Numbered from the stretch's first letter, positions 29,101 to 38,290 are shown. The stretch is DNA of 64,000 bases from Enhydrobacter aerosaccus (GCA_903832005.1 CAIKZO010000161.1:1-64000); one strand, 5' to 3'. Made by a program: numbers and translations. Notes: generated by a model from the letters alone, not told the origin.

Positions 29101-30662
29101 CGATGAAGACGCGATGGCTGGCCGTTCTTGCCGCTGCGGCTCTGGCGTTCCCAGGCGCGGCTTCTGCGCAGACCCTGCGCGTGGTGATGAACTCGGACCT
29201 CAAGATCTACGATCCGATCTGGACCACCGCCTTCGTCGTGCGCAACCACGCCTACATGATCTACGACACGCTGTTCTCGCTGGACGGCGATCTCAAGATC
29301 AAGCCGCAGATGGTCGACACATGGACCGTGTCGGACGACAAGCTCGTCTGGACCTTCACCCTGCGCGACGGGCTCACCTTCTCCGACGGCGCGCCGGTGA
29401 CGTCCGAGGATGTGCTGGCCTCGCTCAAGCGCTGGTCGGCGCGCGATACACTGGGTCAGATCCTCTACACCAAGATGGACAAGGCCGAGGCAATCGACGC
29501 CAGGACCTTCCGCTTCACCTTGAAGGAGAAGACCGGCGTGGTGCTGCAGGCGCTCGCCAAGCCGTCCGGCGGCACCTACATCATGCCCAAGCGGGTGGCC
29601 GAGACCGATCCGTTCAAGCAGATCAGCGACTATACCGGCTCGGGTCCCTTCATCCTGAAGGTCGACGAGACCCGGGCCGGCTCCAAGACCGTCTACGTCA
29701 AGAACCCGAACTACAAGCCGCGCGCCGAGCCGCCCTCGGGACTGGCCGGCGGCAAGGTGGTGAAGGTCGACCGGGTCGAGTGGGTGGTGATTCCCGACCA
29801 GCAGACCGCGGTCAACGCGCTGCTGGCCGGCGAGGTCGACATGATGGAGCAGCCGTCCCACGATCTCTACAGCCTGCTGAAGGCCGACAAGAACATCCGG
29901 CTCGTGACGCTGATCAAGTGGGGCGGCCAGTACATCTTCCGCTTCAACCAGCTGTTCAAGCCGTTCGACAATGCCAAGATCCGACAGGCCGTGCTCTATG
30001 CCTTGGTTCAGAAGGATGTGCTCGACGCCACGATCGGCGATCCCGCGTATTACAAGGTCTGCAAGGCGATGTTCATCTGCGACACGCCCTATGCCACGAC
30101 CGCGGGCTTCGAAGACAAGTACGACGGCAACATCGCCAAGGCGAAGGAGCTGCTGAAGGAAGGCGGCTACGACGGCACGCCCGTCGTGCTGCTGCAGTCG
30201 ACCGATCTCGACGTGCTGACCAACGTCGCCCCCGTCGCCAAGGCCGCGATGGAGAAGATCGGCATGAAGGTCGACATGCAGTCGTCGGACTGGCAGACGG
30301 TCGTGAGCCGCCGCGCGCGCAAGGAGACGCCGGACAAGGGTGGCTGGAACGCGATGATCACCTCGACCGGCGGCGTCGATTCGCTCGATCCGCTGACCTA
30401 CAATTTCATCAGCGCCAACTGCGAGAAGGCCTGGTTCGGCTGGCCCTGCGACGACGAGATCACGAAGCTGCGGCAGGCCTTCGCCGACGAGCCGGACGAG
30501 GCCAAACGCAAGGAGATCGTCGAGAAGATCCAGCTGCGCGCCTCGGTGAACCCGACCCACGCCTTCCTCGGCCAGTACACCGACGCGTCGGCGTTCCGAC
30601 CGAACATCACCGGCGCGGTGCCGTCGCCGGTGCCGGTGTTCTGGAACGTCGAGAAGAAGTAG
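29097..30662 (+). CDS. ABC transporter substrate-binding protein, family 5 (peptide/opine type)
   Basis: This 521-residue periplasmic binding protein has a signal peptide (KTRWLAVLAAAALAFPGAAS, cleavage after ASA). Family-5 signatures include WTFTLRDGLTFSDGAPVTSEDV, and the hinge and lobe pattern of DppA/OppA. No permease or ATPase genes follow. It overlaps the GMC gene by ATGA. The ligand is unknown; an alcohol-bearing metabolite oxidised by the GMC enzyme is a guess. Confidence 0.92.
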   Translation: MTMKTRWLAVLAAAALAFPGAASAQTLRVVMNSDLKIYDPIWTTAFVVRNHAYMIYDTLFSLDGDLKIKPQMVDTWTVSDDKLVWTFTLRDGLTFSDGAPVTSEDVLASLKRWSARDTLGQILYTKMDKAEAIDARTFRFTLKEKTGVVLQALAKPSGGTYIMPKRVAETDPFKQISDYTGSGPFILKVDETRAGSKTVYVKNPNYKPRAEPPSGLAGGKVVKVDRVEWVVIPDQQTAVNALLAGEVDMMEQPSHDLYSLLKADKNIRLVTLIKWGGQYIFRFNQLFKPFDNAKIRQAVLYALVQKDVLDATIGDPAYYKVCKAMFICDTPYATTAGFEDKYDGNIAKAKELLKEGGYDGTPVVLLQSTDLDVLTNVAPVAKAAMEKIGMKVDMQSSDWQTVVSRRARKETPDKGGWNAMITSTGGVDSLDPLTYNFISANCEKAWFGWPCDDEITKLRQAFADEPDEAKRKEIVEKIQLRASVNPTHAFLGQYTDASAFRPNITGAVPSPVPVFWNVEKK

Positions 30663-30682
30663 GCCGCGCGCTCAGCACTGAA

Positions 30683-31042
30683 CTAGTGCGGCTTCGTTTC
30701 AGCAATTAGCGCGACGATTTCCTTCTCAGCGAGAGCCCGTAAGTCCTGATAGGCCGCGTCTGTGGCTTTCTGGTTGCCGGTTCCCTCACCGGTAAGCTGG
30801 TAGTGCCCCTGCTGGAGCGAGAACATGAAATAGAAGGGGGCCGCGGGGGTGTTGGGAGCCGCCATGATGACGACCGTGCGATTGTCATCGCAGCTATAAG
30901 CGAGCCATTTTGCACCACCGTAGCTCTTTTTCACGGGGCCTGTTTGGCAATTCAACTTTGCCGAAGGCTGCGACGTCTGACTGTTTGATTGGACTGGCAT
31001 CCATACAGCAAGCAGCGCCGCCACGCGTAGGTATTGCCGCAT
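30683..31042 (-). CDS. Small exported hypothetical protein
   Basis: This 119-residue protein starts with a weak signal peptide (MRQYLRVAALLAVWMPVQS). The mature part has two Cys (LNCQTG and AYSCDD) that may form a disulfide. No family was recognised. It lies tail-to-tail with the binding-protein gene, and its DNA is less GC-rich than the surroundings. Confidence 0.6.
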   Translation of the reverse strand: MRQYLRVAALLAVWMPVQSNSQTSQPSAKLNCQTGPVKKSYGGAKWLAYSCDDNRTVVIMAAPNTPAAPFYFMFSLQQGHYQLTGEGTGNQKATDAAYQDLRALAEKEIVALIAETKPH

Positions 31043-31422
31043 GGCTAGCTCTTCTTCACGGGCTTCGCTGGCGGAGGAGAGTCTTCATGCAAAGCAGCAA
31101 CTGCGGTCTCGTCTAGAAAATCGACCATGGTATCCTCCCCCCATGACACCGAAGCAGCCTGAGCGACAGTACACCGGACGCGAGGCTCAGGAGCGCCGCG
31201 ATAAGGCGCTGTCTGCTGTGTGGAGTATGGGGCCGATTCAGCACCAAGAGTCGAGTGGTACCTCTCCCTGCGGTCTGTTCTGTAAAGTATGTAGTTGCTA
31301 ATTTTGTTGCGCGGAGGGTGTCACAGAATCCGGTACAAAATGGCCTAAAAGCCCATGCCATCGGCATCGGAGGTGTCCCGGGATTTCGGTGCACGCCGCG
31401 TCATTTTTCCGGGTCCGCTGCT
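31043..31422. other. Low-GC intergenic stretch of 380 bases
   Basis: Between the small exported protein and hutF there is no long gene. One short plus-strand reading frame (31143-31301) is listed separately. The rest is AT-richer than the window average and shows no tRNA cloverleaf, IS end or clear terminator. Confidence 0.5.
31143..31301 (+). CDS. Possible small hydrophilic protein
   Basis: A 52-residue frame begins at ATG 31143 with a charged stretch (TPKQPERQYTGREAQERRDKAL) shortened here as PERQYTGREAQERRDKAL. This resembles small conserved rhizobial proteins with an ERAxxAL motif by eye. Its C-terminus ends Cys-rich (CGLFCKVCSC). There is no strong ribosome-binding site. It may be real or a chance frame. 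Confidence 0.3.
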   Translation: MTPKQPERQYTGREAQERRDKALSAVWSMGPIQHQESSGTSPCGLFCKVCSC

Positions 31423-32718
31423 CTAGGCGAGAAGTTTCCGCAGCACGGCGTCGTAGCGCGCGGTGATCCGTTCGCGGTCCTTATGGCGGCCCTGCTGCAC
31501 AATCGGCACGCCGCTGCGGTAGACCGAGTGGATGGCGTTGTTGTCGGCGGCGAAGATCCAGGAATCGAGGACGGCGTCGTCGCGGTGATGGCTGGCGTCG
31601 AGCACGACGAAGTCGGCGGGTTGTCCGACCGCGAGCGCGTTGCCCAGGAGCGCGCCCTCGAACAGGAGGCGACCGGTCGATAGCGAAGAGTCTCCGAGCA
31701 CGTTGCGCTGTCGGTGGAACAGGCGCTGGCCGTATTCGAGCGTGCGCAGTTCGTCGGCGACGGAGATGCGGACCAGAGAGTCGGAGCCCACGCCGAAGCG
31801 GCCGCTCTGCTTGAGGAAGGCCGGCATGTCGAACAGCCCGTCGCCGAGATTGGCCTCGGTGATGGGGCAGAGGCCGGCCACGACCTGCGCGCGGGCCATG
31901 CGCGCGATCTCGCCGGCGTCGGCGTGGGTGGCGTGGATCAGATACCAGTTGCGGCCGGCGTCGATCGTGTCGAGGAAGAGGTCGATCGGGCGCTTGTTGT
32001 GCGCGGCCACGCACTCGTCGACCTCGCGTCTCTGCTCGGAGATGTGGATGTGCGCGGGCTTGCCGGCGAACGTCGTCGCGGCCCATGTGAGGTCGTCGAG
32101 GGTGACGGCGCGCAGCGAATGGGGCGCGATGCCGATCTCGCCGCCGGGCACTTTTGTTTCCATCAGTCGCGCGTAGCTGTCGCGCGTGTTGAGGAAGCGG
32201 CGCTGGCCCTCACTCGGCGCTTTGCCGAGGAAGCCGCCCTGGCGATAGAAGACCGGCAGCAGGCAGAGGCCGATGCCGACGGTATCCGCGGCGGCCACGA
32301 GGCGCTCCGACATCTCGGCGATGTTGTCGTACGGTCGGCCGTCGGGCTGGTGGTGCAGGTAGTGGAACTCGGCCACCGAGGTGAAGCCCGCCTCGAGCAT
32401 TTCCATGTAGGCGAGGCCCGCGATCGCTTCGAGATCGTCCGGCGTCAGGCGCTCGACGAAGCGGTACATCTGCGTGCGCCAGGTCCAGAAGGAGTCGGCC
32501 TCGGTGCCGCGCTTCTCGGTGAGGCCGGCCATGGCGCGCTGGAAGGCGTGGCTGTGGATGTTCGGCAGGCCGGGCACGGTGACGCCAGAAACGCGCTCTG
32601 CGGGGCCCGTGCTTCCCACGTCGATCGCGGTGATCAGGCCGTGCTCGACGGTGACCACGACATTGTGCCGCCAACCGTCGGGAAGAAGCGCCGTTTCGAG
32701 GTGCAATTTACTCGCCAT
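31423..32718 (-). CDS. hutF: Formimidoylglutamate deiminase
   Basis: This 431-residue amidohydrolase removes ammonia from N-formimino-L-glutamate to give N-formyl-L-glutamate in histidine breakdown. The metal motif is PNIHSHAFQRAMAG. Further ligands are in AHIHISEQ, LIHATHAD and GVGSDSLVRIS. Substrate-contact segments such as HSLRAV and CPITEANLGDG match HutF. No other hut genes are near. It is divergent from the aapJ-type gene with only 50 bases between them, so both may share regulation. Confidence 0.93.
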   Translation of the reverse strand: MASKLHLETALLPDGWRHNVVVTVEHGLITAIDVGSTGPAERVSGVTVPGLPNIHSHAFQRAMAGLTEKRGTEADSFWTWRTQMYRFVERLTPDDLEAIAGLAYMEMLEAGFTSVAEFHYLHHQPDGRPYDNIAEMSERLVAAADTVGIGLCLLPVFYRQGGFLGKAPSEGQRRFLNTRDSYARLMETKVPGGEIGIAPHSLRAVTLDDLTWAATTFAGKPAHIHISEQRREVDECVAAHNKRPIDLFLDTIDAGRNWYLIHATHADAGEIARMARAQVVAGLCPITEANLGDGLFDMPAFLKQSGRFGVGSDSLVRISVADELRTLEYGQRLFHRQRNVLGDSSLSTGRLLFEGALLGNALAVGQPADFVVLDASHHRDDAVLDSWIFAADNNAIHSVYRSGVPIVQQGRHKDRERITARYDAVLRKLLA

Positions 32719-32768
32719 GCGATGGCTTGTACGGTATCCCGCAGCACCTGTTGAGGGGAGTTTTGGGG

Positions 32769-33809
32769 ATGAAGTTCTTTGGTTTTGCCGCCGCGGCGGC
32801 CTGCCTGCTGGCGCCTCTGATTTCTGGGCCAGCGATGGCCCAGACGCTGGCGCCCAGCGAGACGCTCGACGCCGTGAAGGCGCGCGGCAATCTCGAGTGC
32901 GGCGTGCATCTCGGCCTGCCGGGCTTTTCCTATGCCAACGACAAGGGCGAGTGGTCGGGCCTCGACGTCGACTATTGCAAGTCGCTGGCGGCCGCGGTGC
33001 TGGGCGATGCCACCAAGGTGAAGTACACGCCGACCTCGGTGCAGCAGCGCTGGCCGATGCTGCAGGGCAAGCAGGTCGACCTGCTCGCGCGCAACACCAC
33101 CATCACCTTCTCGCGCAACGCCACGCTCGGCGTGAACTTCCAGGGCATCAACTTCTACGAGGGCCAGACCTTCGTGGTGCACACCAGCGCCAAGGTGAGC
33201 AAGGTCGCCGACCTCGCCGACGGCACGGTCTGCGTCGCCGCCGGCTCGACCGAGGAGAAGAACGCGGCCGACTGGTTCAAGGAGCGCAACCTCAAGGTCC
33301 AGATCATCAACTTCCAGAAGAACGACGATGCGATCTCGGCCTACGACCAGGGCCGCTGCGACTCCTACACGGCCGGCATCGGCGCGCTCGCCGGCCAGCG
33401 CATCAAGTTCAAGAAACCCGAGGAGCACCAGATCCTCACCGAGGTGATCTCGAACGACCCGCAGGGGCCGACCACCCGCTGGGGCGACGAGCGCTGGCAG
33501 CTGATCGTGCGCTGGGTCCTGAACGCACAGATCGCGGCGGAAGCTTACGGTGTGACGTCAAAGAACGTCGACGAGATGAAGGCCAAGTCGCAGAACGGCG
33601 ATGTCCGGCGCCTGCTCGGCGTCGAAGGCAAGTTCGGGGAGATGATGGGCATTTCCAACGACTGGGCCTACAACATCATCAAGCAGGTCGGGAACTACGG
33701 CGAGAGCTACGAGCGCACCGTCGGCATGGGCTCGCCGCTCAAGCTGAAGCGCGGCAGCAACGAGCTCTGGACCAAGGGCGGTCTGCTCTTCTCGCCGCCG
33801 TTTCAGTGA
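32769..33809 (+). CDS. aapJ: General L-amino-acid ABC transporter binding protein (AapJ/BztA type)
   Basis: This 346-residue periplasmic protein has a signal peptide (MKFFGFAAAAACLLAP, AMAQ). The segment LDAVKARGNLECGVHLGLPGF and the length match the AapJ/BztA group. It binds polar L-amino acids for the following permeases. The start at 32769 has GGGG close upstream. A 14-base tandem repeat lies just after its stop. Confidence 0.93.
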   Translation: MKFFGFAAAAACLLAPLISGPAMAQTLAPSETLDAVKARGNLECGVHLGLPGFSYANDKGEWSGLDVDYCKSLAAAVLGDATKVKYTPTSVQQRWPMLQGKQVDLLARNTTITFSRNATLGVNFQGINFYEGQTFVVHTSAKVSKVADLADGTVCVAAGSTEEKNAADWFKERNLKVQIINFQKNDDAISAYDQGRCDSYTAGIGALAGQRIKFKKPEEHQILTEVISNDPQGPTTRWGDERWQLIVRWVLNAQIAAEAYGVTSKNVDEMKAKSQNGDVRRLLGVEGKFGEMMGISNDWAYNIIKQVGNYGESYERTVGMGSPLKLKRGSNELWTKGGLLFSPPFQ

Positions 33810-33840
33810 GCTCGGGCCAGTGATCTCGGGCCAGTGAGAC
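33806..33840. repeat. 14-base tandem duplication between aapJ and aapQ
   Basis: The unit CTCGGGCCAGTGA occurs at 33811-33823 and again at 33825-33837, a period of 14 bases, partly overlapping the end of aapJ (CAGTGA). It lies where the ribosome-binding site or normal start of aapQ would be expected. Confidence 0.75.
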
Positions 33841-33845
33841 GTTAG

Positions 33846-35000
33846 CTGCTGACGTTCCTCCGCGACCGCAAGGTTCGCGACATCCTCTGGCAGGTGGCGG
33901 CGACCGCAGCGATGGTCGCCGTCATCTGGTTCTTCGTGCAGAACGCGTCGCAGAACATGATGAAGGCCGGCATCGCATCCGGCTTCAAGTTCCTGTGGCG
34001 CGATAGCGGCATCGAGGTGCCGTTCAACCTCACCGGCTACAAGCCGTCGGACAATATCCTGTTCCTGCTGTGGACCGGCGTCGTGAACACGCTGCTGGTC
34101 TCGATCGTGTCGATCGCGGTCGCCACGATCGTCGGCTTCTCGGTTGGCCTGCTGCGGCTGTCGCGCAACTGGCTGCTCTCGACGCTGGCCGGCTTCTACA
34201 TCGAGTTCGTGCGCAACATCCCGTTGCTGTTCTTCGTGCTGTTCTGGTACTTCGGCGTGCTCGCGGCACTCCCGCTGCCGCGCGAGAGCTACGACGTGCT
34301 GGGCGTGGTCTTTCTCAATCGCCGCGGCCTCTCGATCCCGACGCCCAATGACCTTCACGGACTCAAGATCGCGTGTCTCGCGATCGTCGTGCTGATCGCC
34401 GCGCAAGTCGGCGTCGCGCGCTGGGCGGCGGCCCGGCAGGCGCGCACCGGCCGCGACTTTCCGGTCTGGCCGGTCGGCTTCGTGCTGTGCGGCGTGCTGC
34501 CGGTCGCGGCGCTGGTCGCGGGCGGCCTGACCACGGCGTGGGACGTGCCGACCTTGCGCGGCTTCAACTATCGCGGCGGCTTCGTGATGGTGCCCGAGTT
34601 CGTGGCGCTGTTCGCGGCACTCTCGACCTACACGGCGGGCTTCATCGCCGAAGTCGTGCGCGGCGGCATTCAGTCGGTGCGCCAGGGCCAGATCGACGCC
34701 GCGCGGGCGCTTGGCCTGACGCAGGGCCGCATCGTGCGGCTGGTCGTGATCCCGCAGGCCATGCCGGTGATCATCCCGCCGATCACCAGCCAGTATCTCA
34801 ACCTGATCAAGAACTCCTCCTTTGGTGCGGCCATCGCGTATCCCGAGATCGTGGCGGTGTTCATGGGCTCGGCGCTGGTCTCGACCGGCCAGTCGATCGA
34901 GATCATCGCCATTACGCTCGCGATCTACCTGGTGCTCAGCCTCGCGGTCTCGCTGTTCATGAACTGGTACAATGCGCGCCACCGGCTGGTGGTGCGATGA
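33846..35000 (+). CDS. aapQ: Amino-acid ABC transporter permease (AapQ/BztB type), start unresolved
   Basis: This permease of about 384 residues has the extra long N-terminal region and multiple membrane segments of AapQ/BztB, plus the EAA-type loop near VRGGIQSVRQGQIDAARALG. The usual start is not visible. The frame is open from CTG at 33846, just after an in-frame TAG, and the translated LTFLRDRKVRDILWQ matches the family's pre-membrane segment. The first GTG (33894) would delete it. The upstream 14-base tandem duplication may have altered the start. The stop overlaps aapM by ATGA. Confidence 0.85.
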   Translation: MLTFLRDRKVRDILWQVAATAAMVAVIWFFVQNASQNMMKAGIASGFKFLWRDSGIEVPFNLTGYKPSDNILFLLWTGVVNTLLVSIVSIAVATIVGFSVGLLRLSRNWLLSTLAGFYIEFVRNIPLLFFVLFWYFGVLAALPLPRESYDVLGVVFLNRRGLSIPTPNDLHGLKIACLAIVVLIAAQVGVARWAAARQARTGRDFPVWPVGFVLCGVLPVAALVAGGLTTAWDVPTLRGFNYRGGFVMVPEFVALFAALSTYTAGFIAEVVRGGIQSVRQGQIDAARALGLTQGRIVRLVVIPQAMPVIIPPITSQYLNLIKNSSFGAAIAYPEIVAVFMGSALVSTGQSIEIIAITLAIYLVLSLAVSLFMNWYNARHRLVVR

Positions 35001-36034
35001 GCCGGCTGCGGGAACGGCTGTTCGCCACGCCGCTCGATGCGGTGATCACGCTCGTCTGCCTCTACATCGTATGGCGCATCTCCGTGCCGCTGGTCGAATG
35101 GGCGGTGTATGACGCGACCTGGAACGGCACCAGCCGCGAGGCCTGCACGGGCCAGGGCGCGTGCTGGGTCTTCATCCGCGCCCGCTTCGGCCAGTTCATG
35201 TACGGCCAGTATCCCGTGCCGCTGCGCTGGCGGGTCGATGTCGCCGGTGCGCTGATGGTGCTGACCGCGGGGCTGCTGTCGTGGCGCGGCCTGCCGCAGC
35301 GCCGCTGGTTTGCGCTGGCCAGCGTGACCGTGCTGCCGCTGGTCGGGCTGTGGCTGCTGTACGGCGGCTTTGGCCTCGCGATCGTGCAGACGCGGGAGTG
35401 GGGCGGGCTGATGCTCACCCTCGTGCTCACGATCTACGCCGGCCTGATCGCCGTGCCGCTCGGCATCCTGCTCGCCCTGGGAAGACGCTCGCGCCTGCCG
35501 CTGATCCGCTTCGCCTCCGTCGTCTTCATCGAGTTCTGGCGCGGCGTGCCGATCATCACCGTGATCTTCCTGGCGTCGCTGCTGCTGCCGCTGATCATGC
35601 CGGCAGGCTTCGACGTCGATCGCCTGGCGCGCGCCATCCTGGGCCTGGCCTTCGTGGTCGCGGCCTACATGGCCGAAGCCGTGCGCGGCGGCCTGCAGGC
35701 GCTGCCCGAGGGGCAGGCGGAGGCGGCCCAAGCGCTCGGCCTCGGCTACTGGCGCATCCAGCGCATGATCGTGCTGCCGCAGGCGCTGCGCATCGCGCTG
35801 CCGGCCATGACCAACGAGTTCATCTCGCTATTCAAGAGCACGACCCTCGTCCTGATCGTCTCGCTGTTCGACCTTCTCGGGATTGCGCAGGCAGCGCTGG
35901 CCGATCCCAACTGGGTCGGCATGAACATGGAAGCCTACGTCTTCGCCGGCGCGATCTACTGGTTCGCCTGCTTCGGCATGTCACAATGGAGCCGCCTGCG
36001 CGAGAAGAGGTTGCAGACCGCGCACGGGCGATAG
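34997..36034 (+). CDS. aapM: Amino-acid ABC transporter permease (AapM/BztC type)
   Basis: This is a 345-residue integral membrane permease partner of the preceding gene. The binding-protein-dependent transport motif is EAVRGGLQALPEGQAEAAQA, followed by LPQALRIALPAMTNEFI. The start at 34997 is fixed by an ATGA overlap with aapQ. In other alphaproteobacteria an aapP ATPase gene follows; here an amidohydrolase gene follows instead, so the ATPase must come from elsewhere. Confidence 0.93.
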   Translation: MSRLRERLFATPLDAVITLVCLYIVWRISVPLVEWAVYDATWNGTSREACTGQGACWVFIRARFGQFMYGQYPVPLRWRVDVAGALMVLTAGLLSWRGLPQRRWFALASVTVLPLVGLWLLYGGFGLAIVQTREWGGLMLTLVLTIYAGLIAVPLGILLALGRRSRLPLIRFASVVFIEFWRGVPIITVIFLASLLLPLIMPAGFDVDRLARAILGLAFVVAAYMAEAVRGGLQALPEGQAEAAQALGLGYWRIQRMIVLPQALRIALPAMTNEFISLFKSTTLVLIVSLFDLLGIAQAALADPNWVGMNMEAYVFAGAIYWFACFGMSQWSRLREKRLQTAHGR

Positions 36035-36051
36035 GACGGGGAGTAGCGACG

Positions 36052-37365
36052 ATGGCCAAGCGTACGCTGATCAAGGGTGCCCAGATCGTCACCATGGACG
36101 AGAAGCTGGGCGACTTCGCCTCGGCCGACATTCTGGTCGAGGACGGCGCGATCGTGGCCGTCGGCCCGTCGCTGGCGGCACCCGATGCCGAGACGATCGA
36201 CGCGGCCAACATGATCGCGCTGCCCGGCATCGTCGATGCCCATACTTGCCTGTGGCAGACGGTGCTGCGCGGCTCGGTGCCCGACCTGTGGGCCGGCACG
36301 TATGGCAGCAAACTTCTGCCGTGGCGGCGCGGGTACACGGCCGAGGACAACTATAATTCGGCTTACGTCGGCGCCTACGAGGCGCTGTCCTACGGCACCA
36401 CGACCATCGTCGACTATTGCCACAACATCCACGGGCCGGGCTATGCCGACGCCTCGATCAAGGCGCTGAAGGAGAGCGGCATCCGCCATCTCTTCGAGCA
36501 TTCCTTCATGACCCCGCCGGGCGACACGTTCAAAACGCTCGACGAGCGCCTGGCCGAAGGCAAGCGTGTCTACGAGACCTTCCACGATCCGAAGAACCTG
36601 ACGAGCATCGGCTTCGGCGTGGACTCGATCGGCTCGCCCGACATCCCGCGCCAGCTCGCCTTTGCACGCAGCTACAAGGCACCGAGCTGCATCCACGTGA
36701 ACGAGCCCGGCACCGTCGACAAGCTCAATGCCGAGGGCCTGCTGGGACCGGACTTCACCGTCGTGCACGGCAATCTCCTGAGCAATGTCGAACTCGAGAT
36801 GATGGCCAAGGCGCACATGCCGATCTGCTTCACGCCGACCGCCGACGTGAACGGCACCCCGGCCGACGTCGTGCGCCGCGCCATGGATCGCGGCATCGAC
36901 GTGGTGTTCGGCTGCGATATTCCCTGCAGCATCGCCACCGACACGCTGGGCCAGCTGCGCATCATGTTCAACCTGCAGGGCTTCCTCGACGGCGCGATCG
37001 AACGCAGCTTCTCGACCGTGCTGGGACGGCGCCCGCCGCTGCGGCCCGGCATGCCGCTCTTGAAGCCGCGCAAGCTGATCGAGATCGCGACCATCATTGC
37101 CGCGCGCGTGCTCGGCTTGGACGACAAGATCGGCTCACTGACGCCCGGCAAGCGCGCCGACATCGTGCTGATCGACAAGGGCCCGTTCGGCTCCTCGATC
37201 GAGCCCGATGCCTGCGCGCACGTCCTCCTGCAGACCAGCCCGCGCGACATCGACACCGTCATGGTCGACGGCAAGATTCGCATGAAGGGCGGCGCCCTGC
37301 AGGACTTCGATCCGGCGCGCGCTGCATCGATGGTGAGGGAGTCTCGCCAGCGCATCGTCGGCTGA
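36052..37365 (+). CDS. Amidohydrolase/deaminase of the TrzN-cytosine deaminase group with altered metal motif
   Basis: This 437-residue enzyme looks like the 5-methylthioadenosine/chlorohydrolase deaminase group. Later metal residues are present: His in CIHVNEPG, His in VVHGNLLSN and Asp in FGCDIPCS. The usual HxH near the N-terminus reads DAHTCLWQ, so His64 is followed by Cys66 in place of the second His. It sits 17 bases after aapM in the same direction. The gene probably acts on an imported amino or heterocyclic compound. Confidence 0.85.
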   Translation: MAKRTLIKGAQIVTMDEKLGDFASADILVEDGAIVAVGPSLAAPDAETIDAANMIALPGIVDAHTCLWQTVLRGSVPDLWAGTYGSKLLPWRRGYTAEDNYNSAYVGAYEALSYGTTTIVDYCHNIHGPGYADASIKALKESGIRHLFEHSFMTPPGDTFKTLDERLAEGKRVYETFHDPKNLTSIGFGVDSIGSPDIPRQLAFARSYKAPSCIHVNEPGTVDKLNAEGLLGPDFTVVHGNLLSNVELEMMAKAHMPICFTPTADVNGTPADVVRRAMDRGIDVVFGCDIPCSIATDTLGQLRIMFNLQGFLDGAIERSFSTVLGRRPPLRPGMPLLKPRKLIEIATIIAARVLGLDDKIGSLTPGKRADIVLIDKGPFGSSIEPDACAHVLLQTSPRDIDTVMVDGKIRMKGGALQDFDPARAASMVRESRQRIVG

Positions 37366-37371
37366 CGGAGA

Positions 37372-37788
37372 TTAGTGCTTCTCGTCGAGCATCTCGATCA
37401 GGGGCCGGCTGTCGCTGTCGGTGAGGTAGAAGCCCACGATCTCGGCCGGCTCCGTTTTAGACGCATTGTCGAACTTGATCGTCGGCACGTTGGCTGCCTC
37501 GAAGAACGGCTCGCCAGCCTTCACGATGTGCTCGGCGCCGCCTTCGACCTGGATGACGAAGCTTCCCTTGGTGACGACGCCGACCACTGACACCGGATGG
37601 AGATGACGCCCGGTGGGTTGGCCGGGCGCGAAGACGATGCGCGCGCCTTTCAGCACGCTGGGCACGGGCGCGCCGGGCGGCAGCTTTTCGGTCAGCACGG
37701 GCGTGCGCACGAGAGGCGGAAAGGTCTGGGCCGCGACGGGCACGGCAACGACCACGGCAAGCAAAGCGATCAGGGACAGGCGGTTCAT
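37372..37788 (-). CDS. Exported cupin-domain protein
   Basis: This 138-residue protein has a signal peptide (NRLSLIALLAVVVAVPVAAQ) and a single cupin domain with the first motif PGQPTGRHLHPVSVVGVV. The second motif is weaker (EPFFEAANVPTIKFDN). The start at 37788 has GAGGAG at good spacing; an ATG two codons earlier overlaps that site. It lies 10 bases after the tautomerase gene on the same strand. Confidence 0.82.
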   Translation of the reverse strand: MNRLSLIALLAVVVAVPVAAQTFPPLVRTPVLTEKLPPGAPVPSVLKGARIVFAPGQPTGRHLHPVSVVGVVTKGSFVIQVEGGAEHIVKAGEPFFEAANVPTIKFDNASKTEPAEIVGFYLTDSDSRPLIEMLDEKH

Positions 37789-37798
37789 TGTCATCTCC

Positions 37799-38197
37799 TC
37801 AGGCGGCCACGGGTTCCTTGACGTAGGTCGCGAGACCTTTGCCGAACGACCACTCGTCGCGCTCGTTGGGCGAGATCACGATCAGCACGTCCTCGGGGCG
37901 CAGGCCGGGATTGTCCGCGAGTTTACGCGCGATCGCCCGGTAGAGCGCCTGCTTCTGCGGGATGGTGCGGCCGTGGCTGGCGACGATGTTGACGAAAACC
38001 AGATCGTCGGTGCGATGGATGCCGACATAGTCGGGATCGTAGAAGAACTCGCCGCGCTCGTGCTGCTGCACCAGCTGGAAACGGTCGTCGAGCGGCACGT
38101 TGTAGGTCTCGACCAGGGCGGCGTGGACGCCGTCGGCGATGGCCTTGATATGGGCGGGCGACTTGCCCTTGAGCAGGGAGATGCGAACCAGCGGCAT
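37799..38197 (-). CDS. Tautomerase-superfamily protein
   Basis: This 132-residue protein starts MPLVRISLLKGKSP, so Pro1, the catalytic base of the 4-oxalocrotonate tautomerase superfamily, is exposed after Met removal. The length fits the longer group with two beta-alpha-beta units (second near FVNIVASHGRTIPQKQALYR). It is divergent from the LysR gene, which probably controls it together with the cupin gene. Confidence 0.88.
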   Translation of the reverse strand: MPLVRISLLKGKSPAHIKAIADGVHAALVETYNVPLDDRFQLVQQHERGEFFYDPDYVGIHRTDDLVFVNIVASHGRTIPQKQALYRAIARKLADNPGLRPEDVLIVISPNERDEWSFGKGLATYVKEPVAA

Positions 38198-38256
38198 GAG
38201 ATCCTCCGTTTGTGTTGACCGAGAGATAGGTCCGGCCGATCATTCGGATAAGTCGA

Positions 38257-38269
38257 TTGTTTCGAACAA
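38257..38269. promoter_or_regulatory. Candidate LysR-type operator dyad
   Basis: TTGTT and AACAA form an inverted repeat around TCG in the 93 bases between the divergent tautomerase and LysR genes. Size and place fit a LysR recognition site; binding is inferred. Confidence 0.45.
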
Positions 38270-38290
38270 ATACTTCCAGGAAATTGAACG

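Noticed and set aside
31423-37365. Complete histidine-utilisation operon
   Set aside because: Only hutF is present; no hutH, hutU, hutI or hutC was seen.
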